This document shows positions 8,916 through 17,091 of a DNA stretch of 64,000 nucleotides, piece after piece; position 1 is the first letter of the stretch; every line of letters starts with the position of its first letter. Source of the DNA: DASUBV01 sp036501025. Lineage in GTDB: Bacteria; Actinomycetota; Actinomycetes; Streptosporangiales; Streptosporangiaceae. The stretch spans positions 1-64,000 of the forward strand of contig DASYBB010000059.1 of NCBI GenBank assembly GCA_036501025.1, in the 5' to 3' direction. A program made the position numbers and the translations under genes. The notes under the pieces were generated by a model. It was not told where the DNA came from. It ran no database searches and saw only the letters and a list, made by a program, of their open reading frames with translations.

Positions 8916-8960
8916 GCGAACACGCAGTTATACCCTCTCCCGAACTGTCCGTAAGGACAG
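8916..8960 (+). promoter_or_regulatory. clgR promoter region with inverted repeat and GCGAAC half-site
   Basis: A perfect inverted repeat CTGTCC-GTAA-GGACAG lies at 8945-8960. Upstream, GCGAAC (8916-8921) is the complement of the GTTCGC half of the known ClgR operator; the expected second half (GCG at 5-nt spacing) is not clean. ClgR is known to regulate itself in Streptomyces and Corynebacterium, so this is the place to expect its site. Function is inferred. Confidence 0.4.
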
Positions 8961-9003
8961 GTACGGTGGAGGAGTCAGAGTAGGCCCAGGAGGGAGTGCG
9001 GCG

Positions 9004-9546
9004 ATGGTCTTGCTTCGTCACATGCTTGGCGATGCGCTCCGGCGACTGCGTCTCCGGCAGGGTCGCACTCTGCGCGAGGTGTCAGCCGCTGCACGCGTGT
9101 CGCTCGGTTACCTGTCCGAGGTCGAGCGCGGCCAGAAGGAAGCGTCCTCGGAGCTTCTCGCGTCGATCTGCGGGGCGCTCGGCGCGCCGCTGTCGCAGGT
9201 GCTCCGTGAGGTGTCCGACAGTTTCGCCCTGGCCGAGTTGCAGAACGAGCCGGTCTACGCCGGTCCCGTGCCCCCGGCCGAGCAGTCCGTCGGCAGCCCG
9301 CCTGGGCCTCGGTCCGGCAGCCACGATGGCCGCGGCCCCGTGGCGGCCCAGGCCGGCAGCCACCGCGTGGCCGTCCCGGCCGGCGGCGTGCGCCTGCCCC
9401 TCACCGCCCAGCGCAAGCTCACCGTCCGCCAGCCGGGCGCGAGCATTCTCACGGACGGCGATCCGGCCCTCGATCAGCCCCAGCTCCCGGTACCCGGGTC
9501 CCAGTTCAACCGGATCCGCGACATCACGAACATGGTGCCGGTCTAG
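9004..9546 (+). CDS. clgR: ClgR-type XRE transcriptional regulator of Clp protease genes
   Basis: A 180-aa Cro/C1-type regulator. The HTH at residues 8-65 (LGDALRRLRLRQGRTLREVS, then GYLSEVERGQKEASSELL) matches the ClgR/PopR group, which activates clpP, clpC and lon in actinobacteria and is itself degraded by ClpP. The C-terminal half is low-complexity Pro/Gly/Ala. It is longer than ClgR of mycobacteria (about 110 aa), owing to an added ~70-residue tail that ends in DITNMVPV. The position directly after pgsA-pncC is the conserved clgR site. AGGAGG lies at the proper distance from the ATG. Confidence 0.87.
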   Translation: MVLLRHMLGDALRRLRLRQGRTLREVSAAARVSLGYLSEVERGQKEASSELLASICGALGAPLSQVLREVSDSFALAELQNEPVYAGPVPPAEQSVGSPPGPRSGSHDGRGPVAAQAGSHRVAVPAGGVRLPLTAQRKLTVRQPGASILTDGDPALDQPQLPVPGSQFNRIRDITNMVPV

Positions 9547-9595
9547 ACAGCCCCCGGCGCTTAGCTAAACCCGGCCTGGGTTCGCGGACCCGGGT

Positions 9596-9643
9596 GATCC
9601 CGCAGGACCGCGACTGCCCCGGCAGCTGCAACCCTGCGGGATC
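9596..9643. terminator. bidirectional terminator between clgR and rrf2
   Basis: Perfect 11-bp arms GATCCCGCAGG (9596-9606) and CCTGCGGGATC (9633-9643) enclose a smaller TGCC-CC-GGCA hairpin (9615-9624). It sits between convergent clgR and rrf2 and marks the end of the conserved core block. No further gene is visible in 9547-9755. Confidence 0.6.
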
Positions 9644-9755
9644 AGGCTTTTCCGGGGAAAACGGGTCTGCTGTCGGCGGTTCCTGGTCGCGCCCGGCGGG
9701 TTCCCTCGGCCGCCTAGGCCGCTGCCTCCTGGCGCCAGGCCGCCGCCGGGGCCGG

Positions 9756-10205
9756 TTACTCCCAGGCGCCGGGACTGTCGGCCAGCTTGCGGACCTCGTC
9801 CGGGAGCTGGCCGGACACGATGTGCGCGAGGCTGACGTCCTCGAGGATGGCCCGCTCGTTGGCCCGCAGCGCGATCCAGACCGTCTGCAGGGGCTCGGCC
9901 GCACCGATGTAGCCCAGGTTCTCCGGGCGCTCGCCACGGACGCCTACGAGCGGCCCGTCGATGGCCCGGATGATGTCGGCCAGCGAGATCTCGCTCGCCG
10001 CCCGCGCCAGCCAGAAGCCGCCGTCCGGCCCGCGCTGGCTGCGCACCAGGCCCGCCCGGCGGAGCTGGGTCAAGATCGCCTCGAGGAACTTGCCGGGGAT
10101 GGCCTGGCTGCGGGCAAGCGATTCGGCCGTGACATGGCCGCCGCCGGAGGCGGCCAGCTCGATCGCGGCGCGAAGGGCGTAATCGGCACGTGCGGACAAA
10201 CGCAT
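9756..10205 (-). CDS. Rrf2-family transcriptional regulator
   Basis: A 149-aa winged-helix protein. MRLSARADYALRAAIELA opens the wHTH, and residues 35-70 (AIPGKFLEAILTQLRRAGLV, GPDGGFWLARAASEI) are typical of Rrf2. The three cysteines that bind an Fe-S cluster in IscR and NsrR are absent, so this is a CymR-like, non-cluster member. ATG 10205 is chosen because CATAAT (10213-10218, minus strand) lies 7 nt upstream, giving a leaderless promoter; the upstream alternative start has no support. Targets are unknown. CymR-type members regulate cysteine metabolism, and a sulfite reductase operon lies 42 kb away, but no direct link is visible. Confidence 0.88.
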   Translation of the reverse strand: MRLSARADYALRAAIELAASGGGHVTAESLARSQAIPGKFLEAILTQLRRAGLVRSQRGPDGGFWLARAASEISLADIIRAIDGPLVGVRGERPENLGYIGAAEPLQTVWIALRANERAILEDVSLAHIVSGQLPDEVRKLADSPGAWE

Positions 10206-10539
10206 GCCAAGCATTATGCAGGTAAACAGCACCCGGCCGCTGATCGGCCGCCTGTATCCCTAGCCGGCCGGGGTGCTTTGCCGCCCCGGGCACGCCTCGT
10301 TTGGCGAGTTTCATCCTATCAAAAAGACCGGCAATATCAGATACATGACAACCTCGTCCCCGCGAAGATCGGGCATCATGATCACAACCGAATTTCCGCC
10401 AAAATAGCGGGAAATCGGTCGTGATCATGGAATCCAGCCGTCGGGGCGGGGCGGGGCGGGGGCGGGTGGCCTGGCGGGCGGGGCCAGCCGGCTGGCGGGA
10501 CGCCGGGCACCAGTCAGCGGCCCGCGCAGCCGGCTGGAG
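10206..10539. other. 334-bp intergenic region between rrf2 and the GH3 gene
   Basis: No gene is seen here. It holds the rrf2 -10 element (10213-10218), an AT-richer patch (10305-10350, with TATCAGATA) and a large inverted repeat (10377-10429, listed separately). A G-rich stretch (10440-10500) follows. Confidence 0.6.
10377..10429. repeat. 23-bp inverted repeat with 7-nt loop
   Basis: The left arm at 10377-10399 begins CATGATCACAACCGA. The right arm at 10407-10429 gives CATGATCACGACCGA on the other strand. Most of the 23 positions pair, with a few mismatches, around the loop CAAAATA. It is lower in GC than its surroundings. It could terminate the GH3 transcript from the right, be a regulator site for rrf2, or be a relic of a small mobile element; no target-site duplication was identified. 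Confidence 0.6.
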
Positions 10540-12126
10540 TCAGGGGACGGCCAGGCCGAGGACCTCGGCGGCGGCCCGGCTGCTGATCCGGGAAGCGCCG
10601 AAGGTGGCCAGGTACAGGCCGGCCGGCGGCCGCCACACGGGCAGGCCCATCTCGACCACCACCGCGTCCGGCCGGGCGGCCAGGATCTGGCTGGCCACCT
10701 CGGCCGCCGCCGGGTGGCGGTGCGCGTCGCGGACCACGATGACCAGGGAGCGGCCGGCCGCCTCGGCCAGCAGGCCGGCGATCGAGAGAGCCTGGCTGGC
10801 CGGGGACTCGCCCGTGCTGACCCGGCGCAGGCTGCCGGCCGGGACCCAGGCGCCCAGGCCCCACGGCACGGCGCCGGCCGCCATGTTGGCGGGCGGGACG
10901 ATCTCCACCACGAACGGGCGGTGCAGCGGCTGCGGCACCCCGTCGACCCGGACCGCCCGCCGCGCGGCCGCCAGCCCGATCTCGGCCGCCGTGCCGCCGT
11001 CGCGCCCGCCCCGGGCCCGGGCCGCCGTCGTCCACGACCGGAGCGCGGCGACCCGGGCGGCGGCCTCCTCGAGCCGCGCGCCGGGCAGCCGCCCGGAGGC
11101 CACCGCCGTCACCAGCGCCGCGCGGACGTCGGCGTACATCTGCCAGTCCTGGTCGCGGCCCAGGCACAGCAGGTCGGTGCCGGCCAGCACCGCCAGCACG
11201 GCCGCCTCGGGAATCCCGTACACGTCGCTGACGGCCCGCATCTCGAGGCCGTCCGACACGATCACCCCGGTGAAGCCGAGCTCGCGGCGGAGCAGCCCGG
11301 TCAGGGCCGCGGGGGACAGCGAGGCGGGCAGGTCGCCGGTCAGCTCGGGCACCCGCAGGTGGCCGGGCATGATGGCGCGGACGCCGGCCGCGATGGCCGC
11401 CGCGAACGGCGGCAGGTCACGCTCGGCCAGCAGGCCGGCCGAGGCGTCCACGGTGGCCAGCTCGTGGTGGCTGTCCAGCTGAGTGCTGCCGTGGCCGGGG
11501 AAGTGCTTGGCGCAGGCCGCCACGCCGGCCGACTGCAGGCCGGTGACCGCCGCCGCGGCGTGCCGGGCGACCAGGGCCGTGTCGGCCCCGAACGACCGGG
11601 TGCCGATGACCGGGTTGTCGGCCGCGGTATTCACGTCCACGGCCGGCGCCAGGTCCACGGTGACGCCGAGGGCGGCCAGGTCGGCGCCCAGAGCCGCGTA
11701 CACAGCCTCGGTCAGGCCGACGTCGTCGATCGCGCCGAGCGCCGCGTTGCCCGGGTACGGGCTGCCGCCCTGGTGCGCGATCCGGGTGACGTCGCCGCCC
11801 TCCTCGTCGATGGCGATCACCGGCAGCACGGCGGCCGGGCCGCCGACGACACCGTCACGAACACCGCCCGCACCGCCGCCCGCACCGCCGCCTGCACCGG
11901 CGGCCGCCAGCCCCGCGGCCTCCAGCCCGGCGGCGCGCAGCGTCGCCGTCAGCCCGGCCAGCTGCGCCGGGGACCCGACATTGAGCCCGAACAGCGTGAC
12001 CCCGGCCAGCCCGTCGCCGAGCGCGGCCAGGATCCAGGGCGGGGCCTCGTGCCCCGGAAAGGGCGGGATCAGGACCGCGTCGGCCAGCTCGGCCAGCGCC
12101 GGGTCGATCTCCTGGGGCGCCCTCAT
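10540..12126 (-). CDS. Glycoside hydrolase family 3 beta-N-acetylhexosaminidase
   Basis: A 528-aa GH3 enzyme of the NagZ type. Residues 105-290 include IAIDEEGGDVTRI and KHFPGHGSTQLDSHHELATV, the His-containing loop that acts as general acid/base in NagZ. The catalytic Asp is in VIVSDGLEMRAV. No signal peptide is seen, so it is probably cytosolic and cleaves GlcNAc from imported oligosaccharides or muropeptides. The ~150-residue C-terminal region lacks a recognisable second GH3 domain. ATG 12126 overlaps the stop of the upstream permease (ATGA), so it is the last gene of the SBP-permease-permease-GH3 operon. This arrangement resembles the dasABC-dasD chitobiose locus of Streptomyces. Confidence 0.92.
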   Translation of the reverse strand: MRAPQEIDPALAELADAVLIPPFPGHEAPPWILAALGDGLAGVTLFGLNVGSPAQLAGLTATLRAAGLEAAGLAAAGAGGGAGGGAGGVRDGVVGGPAAVLPVIAIDEEGGDVTRIAHQGGSPYPGNAALGAIDDVGLTEAVYAALGADLAALGVTVDLAPAVDVNTAADNPVIGTRSFGADTALVARHAAAAVTGLQSAGVAACAKHFPGHGSTQLDSHHELATVDASAGLLAERDLPPFAAAIAAGVRAIMPGHLRVPELTGDLPASLSPAALTGLLRRELGFTGVIVSDGLEMRAVSDVYGIPEAAVLAVLAGTDLLCLGRDQDWQMYADVRAALVTAVASGRLPGARLEEAAARVAALRSWTTAARARGGRDGGTAAEIGLAAARRAVRVDGVPQPLHRPFVVEIVPPANMAAGAVPWGLGAWVPAGSLRRVSTGESPASQALSIAGLLAEAAGRSLVIVVRDAHRHPAAAEVASQILAARPDAVVVEMGLPVWRPPAGLYLATFGASRISSRAAAEVLGLAVP

Positions 12127-13061
12127 CCCTTCACCGCCCCCGCCACCAGGCCGCCGACCAGGCGCCGCCGGACGAGCATGAAGAAGATCAGCACCGGCAC
12201 GGTGTAGAGGGTCGAGGCGGCCATGATCGGCCCCCACTGGGCGCCGCCGCGGCCGAAGAAGTAGGTCACGTAGATGGGCAGCGTGAAGCTCGAGTGCGCC
12301 TGGCCCAGGAACGTCAGCGCCACGATGAACTCGTTGTAGGCGGTGATGAACGAGAAGATGCTGGTGGCGACCAGGCCGGGCATGACCAGCGGGAAAAGGA
12401 TCTTGCGGAAGATGGTCGCGGCCGAGGCCCCGTCGATGGCGGCGGCCTCCTCCAGGTCGCGCGGCACCGTGGCCACGAAGTTGCGCAGCATCCAGATCGA
12501 CACCGGCAGCGCCTGGGCCGCGTACACGATGACCAGGCCGCCCAGGTTGGCCAGCAGGCCCAGCCGGTTGAAGTCCACGAACAGCGCGATGATCAGCGCC
12601 TGGCAGGGGATCATCTGCACGGTCAGCAGCATGATCAGGAACGAGGACCGGAACCGGAACCGGAACCGGGCCACGGCGACCGACGCGAGCAGGGAGAACA
12701 GCGACGCGATCACGACGGTGGCCAGCGTCACGACCAGGCTGTTGCGGAAGAACAGCCAGATCGAGCCGATGCCCGAGGCCTGCCCGCTCATGACGTTCCT
12801 GAAGTTGCCCAGCGTGGGATGGGCCGGCAGCAGGCTGGGCGTCAGCGAGAAGATCTCCTGCGACGGCTTGAACGCGGTCGACACCATCCAGAAGATCGGG
12901 AACAGCGTGACCAGGGCGATGATCAGCCCGAAGGCGTTCACGGTGACGGCCCGCGCCCGCCGGGCGGTCCGCGCCCGCGTGTTGCGGGCGCCGCCGCCGC
13001 CCGCGGCGTCGGCCCCGGCAAACAGCTGCGGCGCGCCGACCTGCGGCTGGGCGGTCGTCAT
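12123..13061 (-). CDS. Carbohydrate ABC transporter permease (MalG type)
   Basis: A 312-aa inner membrane permease of the CUT1 family. Six transmembrane helices lie between about residues 40 and 300. The EAA loop that contacts the ATPase reads EEAAAIDGASAATIFRKILF. It pairs with the MalF-type permease encoded just upstream (start overlaps that stop by 4 bp). No ATPase gene is in the locus, so a shared MsiK-type ATPase encoded elsewhere probably energises it, as in Streptomyces. Confidence 0.94.
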   Translation of the reverse strand: MTTAQPQVGAPQLFAGADAAGGGGARNTRARTARRARAVTVNAFGLIIALVTLFPIFWMVSTAFKPSQEIFSLTPSLLPAHPTLGNFRNVMSGQASGIGSIWLFFRNSLVVTLATVVIASLFSLLASVAVARFRFRFRSSFLIMLLTVQMIPCQALIIALFVDFNRLGLLANLGGLVIVYAAQALPVSIWMLRNFVATVPRDLEEAAAIDGASAATIFRKILFPLVMPGLVATSIFSFITAYNEFIVALTFLGQAHSSFTLPIYVTYFFGRGGAQWGPIMAASTLYTVPVLIFFMLVRRRLVGGLVAGAVKG

Positions 13062-14080
13062 GTGAGTGCCCCCTGGCGGACCGATGCGCGGACGTAGCTG
13101 ACCGTGACGACCAGCACGATGATGGTGAAGATCAGCGCGAGCGCCCCGCCCAGGCCGTAGCTCGGCGGGAAGCCGAAGGCCTTGTCGTAGATGTACAGGG
13201 ACAGGTTGTACTCGTTCTGGTTACCGGGAAACCCGGTCAGGATGTAGGTCTGGGTGAAGATGTTGAAGTCCCAGATCACCGACAGCAGCAGCAGGACCAG
13301 GAAGATGGGCTTGAGCAGCGGGTAGGTGATCCTCCGGAACACGCGCGCCCGCGAGGCCCCGTCCACCCGGGCCGCCTCGTAGAGCTCGGCGGGCACGGTC
13401 TTGAGGCCGGCCAGCACCGAGACCGCGATGAACGGGAACGATGTCCACACCACCAGCAGCGTCGCCACCGTGTAGGCCTGCAGCGCGCCGGTGGTGGTCC
13501 AGTTGTACTGCGCCCAGTTCGTGCTGCCGACCAGCCAGGTGGGCATCCGGGACAGTGCCCAGTCGACCAGGCCGCCGTCGGGGTTGAACAGCCAGTAGAA
13601 CAAGACCGCGCCGGCCGTCGGGGGAGTGGCCCAGGCCAGCAGCGCCGCCCCGGCCACGAACGCCGACATCTTCTTGCCCAGCCGGTTCAGCAGCAGGCCG
13701 ACCCCGGTGCCGGTGATCAGCGTCAGCGGCACGACGACGGCCGCGAACAGGACCGTGGTGCGCACCGACAGCCAGAACTCCGGGTCGGTCAGGGTGTGGG
13801 TGAAATTGGCCAGCCCCACCCACTGCGTGGGCAGGGCGCCGGTGAGCTGGGGGAGGCCATAGTCCTGGAAGGAAAACAGCACGACCTGCAGGAGCGGCCA
13901 CAGCAGCACCAGCGCGATCCCGCCCAGGGCCGGGAGCAGCAGCAGGTAGGGGGCCAGCTTGTGCCGGCGGATGAAGGTCGCGGCGCGGACCCGCGCCGGG
14001 ACCGGGGGTCGGGCCGGGCCGGAGCCGGGCGGGGGGCTGGCCCGGCGCACGGCCGGGCGGCGCTGGACGGTGTCCGCCAC
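13058..14080 (-). CDS. Carbohydrate ABC transporter permease (MalF type)
   Basis: A 340-aa CUT1 permease. A Pro/Arg-rich N-terminal tail (1-35) precedes six membrane helices starting at LAPYLLLLPALGGIALVLLW. The EAA motif is YEAARVDGASRARVFRRITY. It overlaps the next permease gene by 4 bp (ATGA). Together with the upstream lipoprotein and downstream permease it forms a complete uptake system except for the ATPase. Confidence 0.94.
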   Translation of the reverse strand: MADTVQRRPAVRRASPPPGSGPARPPVPARVRAATFIRRHKLAPYLLLLPALGGIALVLLWPLLQVVLFSFQDYGLPQLTGALPTQWVGLANFTHTLTDPEFWLSVRTTVLFAAVVVPLTLITGTGVGLLLNRLGKKMSAFVAGAALLAWATPPTAGAVLFYWLFNPDGGLVDWALSRMPTWLVGSTNWAQYNWTTTGALQAYTVATLLVVWTSFPFIAVSVLAGLKTVPAELYEAARVDGASRARVFRRITYPLLKPIFLVLLLLSVIWDFNIFTQTYILTGFPGNQNEYNLSLYIYDKAFGFPPSYGLGGALALIFTIIVLVVTVSYVRASVRQGALT

Positions 14081-14221
14081 TGGACTTGTCCTCTCTGGCA
14101 GCGAGCGCGGCCGCCGGGGCCGGAAGCCGGGGGCAAGAGCCGCCGGGGCCGGAAGCCGCCGGGCAGATCCCGGGCCGGCCGCGCGCGGGGGGGGTGGCGC
14201 GCGGCCGGCCCGGGAAGCCGG

Positions 14222-15577
14222 TCAGGACTCGCTGCCGGTATTCAGCACGTTCTGCAGCTCGGTGTTGGCCTTGGTGACCGTGGCACTGAAGTTAGCGCCC
14301 TGCATCAAGGCCTTCATCATGTTCGGGATGATCTGGTCCGTGGCGTCGGCGGTGGCCCAGTTCTTGCTGTTCAGCGGCGAGATCTGGGTCTGGCCGGCCG
14401 CCTTGGCGAACCCGGACATGATCGGGCTGCTGGAGTACACGCCGCTGGACAGCTGCGAGGTGAACTCGGGGAAGAAGCCCTGGGCGTTGGCGAACGTGGT
14501 GGCGTTGGACGGGCTGTCCATGACCTGAACCAGGTCCCAGGCGGCCGTCTTGTTCGGGGTCTTGGCCCACACGCCGAGGTCCGAGCCGCCCGCGAAGGCC
14601 GGCGCCGGGTTCGGGCCGCTCTCGCTCGGGATCGGGAACGAGGCCCACTGCGACTCGTGCGTCTTGCTGACCGCCTCGAGGGAGGACAGCGCCCACGGCC
14701 CGTCGATGTACATGTCCAGCGTGCCCTTGGCGAAGTCCTCGTCGCTGCCGCCGGACGTGGCGCCCGGCGCGCCCAGCTCGGTCTGGCCGATGTACTTGGC
14801 CGGCGAGACGTGCTGGGTCAGCAGCAGGTCGGAGTAGAACTTGATGCCGGCCTCCGACTGCGGGGTGGTGAGGTCGGCGGTCCACTTGCCGTTGGACTGC
14901 GTCGCGACCTGGCCCCCGGCGCCCCAGATGAAGCTGACGATCCCGTTGGTGAAGTTGCTGGGCGCGCCGAGGCCGAACGTGCCGGGGAACTTCTTCTGCA
15001 GCAGCTCGGCGTCGGTCACCAGCTCCGCCCAGGTCGTGGGCGTGGAGGTGATGCCGGCCGCGGCGAACTCGTCCTTGCGGTACCAGATGCCGCGCACGCC
15101 GCCAAACCACGGCACGGCGAAGTTCTGCCCGCTGACGGTGTCATTGGCCAGGTTGCCGGCGATGATGCCCGAGCCGTTGGACCAGGCCTTGACGTTCGAG
15201 GTGATGTTGGCCAGGGCGCCCTGGCCGGCCACGCCCGGCGTGTCGGTGTTGCCCAGCTCGGTGATGTCCGGGCCGTTCTTGCCGCTGGTCAGGGCGTTCG
15301 TCCAGTCCGTGGTCCGGTTGGTCCACGGGATCCAGTCCACTTTGACCTTGGTCTTGGCGTAGGCCGGGAACTGCTTGTGGAACTCGGTGACGACCCCGTT
15401 CATCCAGGTGACCTGCGACGGGACGGAGGCGCCCATCCGCCACACGGTGAGCTGGGCCGGTGCTGCGGAGGATCCCGACGACGATGCCGGGCTGCTGGAG
15501 CCGCACGCTGCCGCGGCGGCTGCGAGAGCGACAGCCGCGCCGACCGCGGCTGCTGATCTGGTCAACTTCACTGCCAA
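14222..15577 (-). CDS. Extracellular sugar-binding lipoprotein of the ABC system
   Basis: A 451-aa family 1 solute-binding protein. The lipoprotein signal peptide ends in a lipobox (AAAAAC, Cys about residue 25), followed by a Ser/Ala-rich linker. The mature domain shows TVWRMGA, DWIPWTNRTTDWTNAL and a C-terminal hinge with MYIDGPWALSS. It resembles DasA/NgcE-type binding proteins by context (GH3 hexosaminidase and ROK regulator alongside), so beta-linked amino-sugar oligomers are the most likely ligand; the sequence alone does not prove it. It is the first gene of the operon, transcribed away from the ROK gene across a palindromic operator. Confidence 0.93.
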   Translation of the reverse strand: MAVKLTRSAAAVGAAVALAAAAAACGSSSPASSSGSSAAPAQLTVWRMGASVPSQVTWMNGVVTEFHKQFPAYAKTKVKVDWIPWTNRTTDWTNALTSGKNGPDITELGNTDTPGVAGQGALANITSNVKAWSNGSGIIAGNLANDTVSGQNFAVPWFGGVRGIWYRKDEFAAAGITSTPTTWAELVTDAELLQKKFPGTFGLGAPSNFTNGIVSFIWGAGGQVATQSNGKWTADLTTPQSEAGIKFYSDLLLTQHVSPAKYIGQTELGAPGATSGGSDEDFAKGTLDMYIDGPWALSSLEAVSKTHESQWASFPIPSESGPNPAPAFAGGSDLGVWAKTPNKTAAWDLVQVMDSPSNATTFANAQGFFPEFTSQLSSGVYSSSPIMSGFAKAAGQTQISPLNSKNWATADATDQIIPNMMKALMQGANFSATVTKANTELQNVLNTGSES

Positions 15578-15726
15578 ATCTCCCTTCCCGGCTTCGCTGT
15601 CGCGGAGTCCCGTCCACCGGGCGGACGGCTCCGGCCCTGCCCCGAAGGGGACGACCTGGCACCTTTAGGCTGGTACCGGCCGGGCTCAGCGGGGTCGCGG
15701 CCTGGACACGATCTGGGCAGAAACTA

Positions 15727-15743
15727 ACAGGAAACTTTCCTGT
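15727..15743. promoter_or_regulatory. 17-bp palindromic operator between the ABC operon and ROK gene
   Basis: ACAGGAAACTTTCCTGT is a perfect palindrome (8-bp arms around C). Its AGGAAA-N-TTTCCT core matches, from memory, the operator type bound by ROK regulators such as Streptomyces CsnR (chitosanase). It lies 150 bp upstream of the binding-protein gene and 118 bp upstream of the ROK gene, in an AT-rich pocket of an otherwise GC-rich gap. It probably binds the ROK protein and controls both directions. Confidence 0.75.
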
Positions 15744-15860
15744 AAGATAGATGTCGTTGTCATATTGAGACGTTGCGGGCATCCTGGCAAGCTTGCCTGT
15801 CGGGGCGCTGGACCGCCCGGGCCGCGGGCCCGGGCCGCCAGCGCGGGGAGTGAGTAACGC

Positions 15861-17078
15861 ATGGAGCGACGGCCGGGCACGCCTAGCCTGTTGCGGGAGC
15901 TGAACGACCGGGCCGCCCTGGAGCTGCTGCTCGCCAGCGGGCCGCTGACCCGGGCCCAGCTCGGCGCGCAGACCGGCCTGTCCAAGGTGACGGCCTCGCA
16001 GCTGCTGTCCCGGCTCGAGGAGCGCGGCCTGGTCATGGTGGCCGGCGAGCAGGCCGGCGGGCGGGGCCCGAACGCCGCGCTGTACGCGGTCGTGCCCTCC
16101 AGCGCCTACGTGATCGGGCTGCACGTCGAGCGGGACGAGGTCAGCGCGGGCGTGGCCGACGTGACTGGGACCGAGCTGGCCGTGGTGTCGGTCAACCCGA
16201 ACGCCAGCCGCCAGCCGGTCGAGCTGGTCCGCGAGGCCGTGCTGACCGCCTGCCGCGAGGCCGGCGTCTCGCCGGGGGCGCTGCGCGCCTTCGTGATCGG
16301 CTCGCCCGGCGTCATGGACCCCCGGACCGGCGACCCGCGGCTGGCGGTCAACCTGCCGGCCTGGCACGAGGGCGTGCTGGACGCGCTGCGCAGCGAGCTG
16401 GGCCAGCAGGTGACGATAGAGAACGACGTCAACCTGGCCGCGATGGCCGAGCGGGCGCTCGGCGCCGCCGCCGACGTCGAGGACTTCGTCCTGGTCTGGA
16501 TCGGGGTCGGCCTCGGCCTGGCCACCGTGCTGCGCGGCCGGCTGCACCGGGGCGTGGGCGGCGCGGCCGGCGAGATCGGCTACCTGCCGGTCCCCGGCGT
16601 GCCGCTGCCGCAGGACGTCACCCACCCCGCCACCGGCGCCTTCCAGTCCCTGGTCGGCGGCCAGGCCGTGCTGCCGCTGGCGGCCGGCTACGGCTTCACC
16701 GGGGCGACCCCGGGGGCGGCGGTGCAGGCCGCCGTGGCCGCGGCGGAGGCCGGGGACCGGGCCGGCGCTGAGTTCACCGCCGAGCTGGCCGCGCGCGTCG
16801 CGACCGGCGTGGCCGCCATCTCGGTCGTCCTCGACCCGGGGCTGGTGGTGCTCGGCGGGGAGGTCGGCCGGGCCGGGAGCACCCTGCTGGCCAGCCGGGT
16901 CGCCGCCGAGGTGAGCCGGATCTCCCCGGCCCGCCCCCGGGTCGTGCCCACCGCCGTGGCCGGCCCCCCGGTGCTGTGCGGCGCCATCCTGGCCGCCGTC
17001 CAGCAGGCCCGGGCCGAGCTGCTCGACTCCGTCGCCAGCCCTCAGCCCGCCGCCCCGATCGAGATCCCCGCGATCTGA
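15861..17078 (+). CDS. ROK-family transcriptional regulator
   Basis: A 405-aa protein. A winged HTH (residues 10-75; RAQLGAQTGLSKVTASQLLS) is fused to a ROK/NagC sugar-kinase-like domain. The ROK region includes VIENDVNLAAMAERALG and GAAGEIGYLPV. The CxCGxxGCxE zinc motif of sugar kinases is missing, as in many pure regulators. It is divergent from the sugar ABC operon and shares its intergenic operator, so it is the likely local repressor. The ATG follows a weak GGGGAGTGAG ribosome-binding region. Confidence 0.92.
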   Translation: MERRPGTPSLLRELNDRAALELLLASGPLTRAQLGAQTGLSKVTASQLLSRLEERGLVMVAGEQAGGRGPNAALYAVVPSSAYVIGLHVERDEVSAGVADVTGTELAVVSVNPNASRQPVELVREAVLTACREAGVSPGALRAFVIGSPGVMDPRTGDPRLAVNLPAWHEGVLDALRSELGQQVTIENDVNLAAMAERALGAAADVEDFVLVWIGVGLGLATVLRGRLHRGVGGAAGEIGYLPVPGVPLPQDVTHPATGAFQSLVGGQAVLPLAAGYGFTGATPGAAVQAAVAAAEAGDRAGAEFTAELAARVATGVAAISVVLDPGLVVLGGEVGRAGSTLLASRVAAEVSRISPARPRVVPTAVAGPPVLCGAILAAVQQARAELLDSVASPQPAAPIEIPAI

Positions 17079-17091
17079 CTGGGACGGGTAC

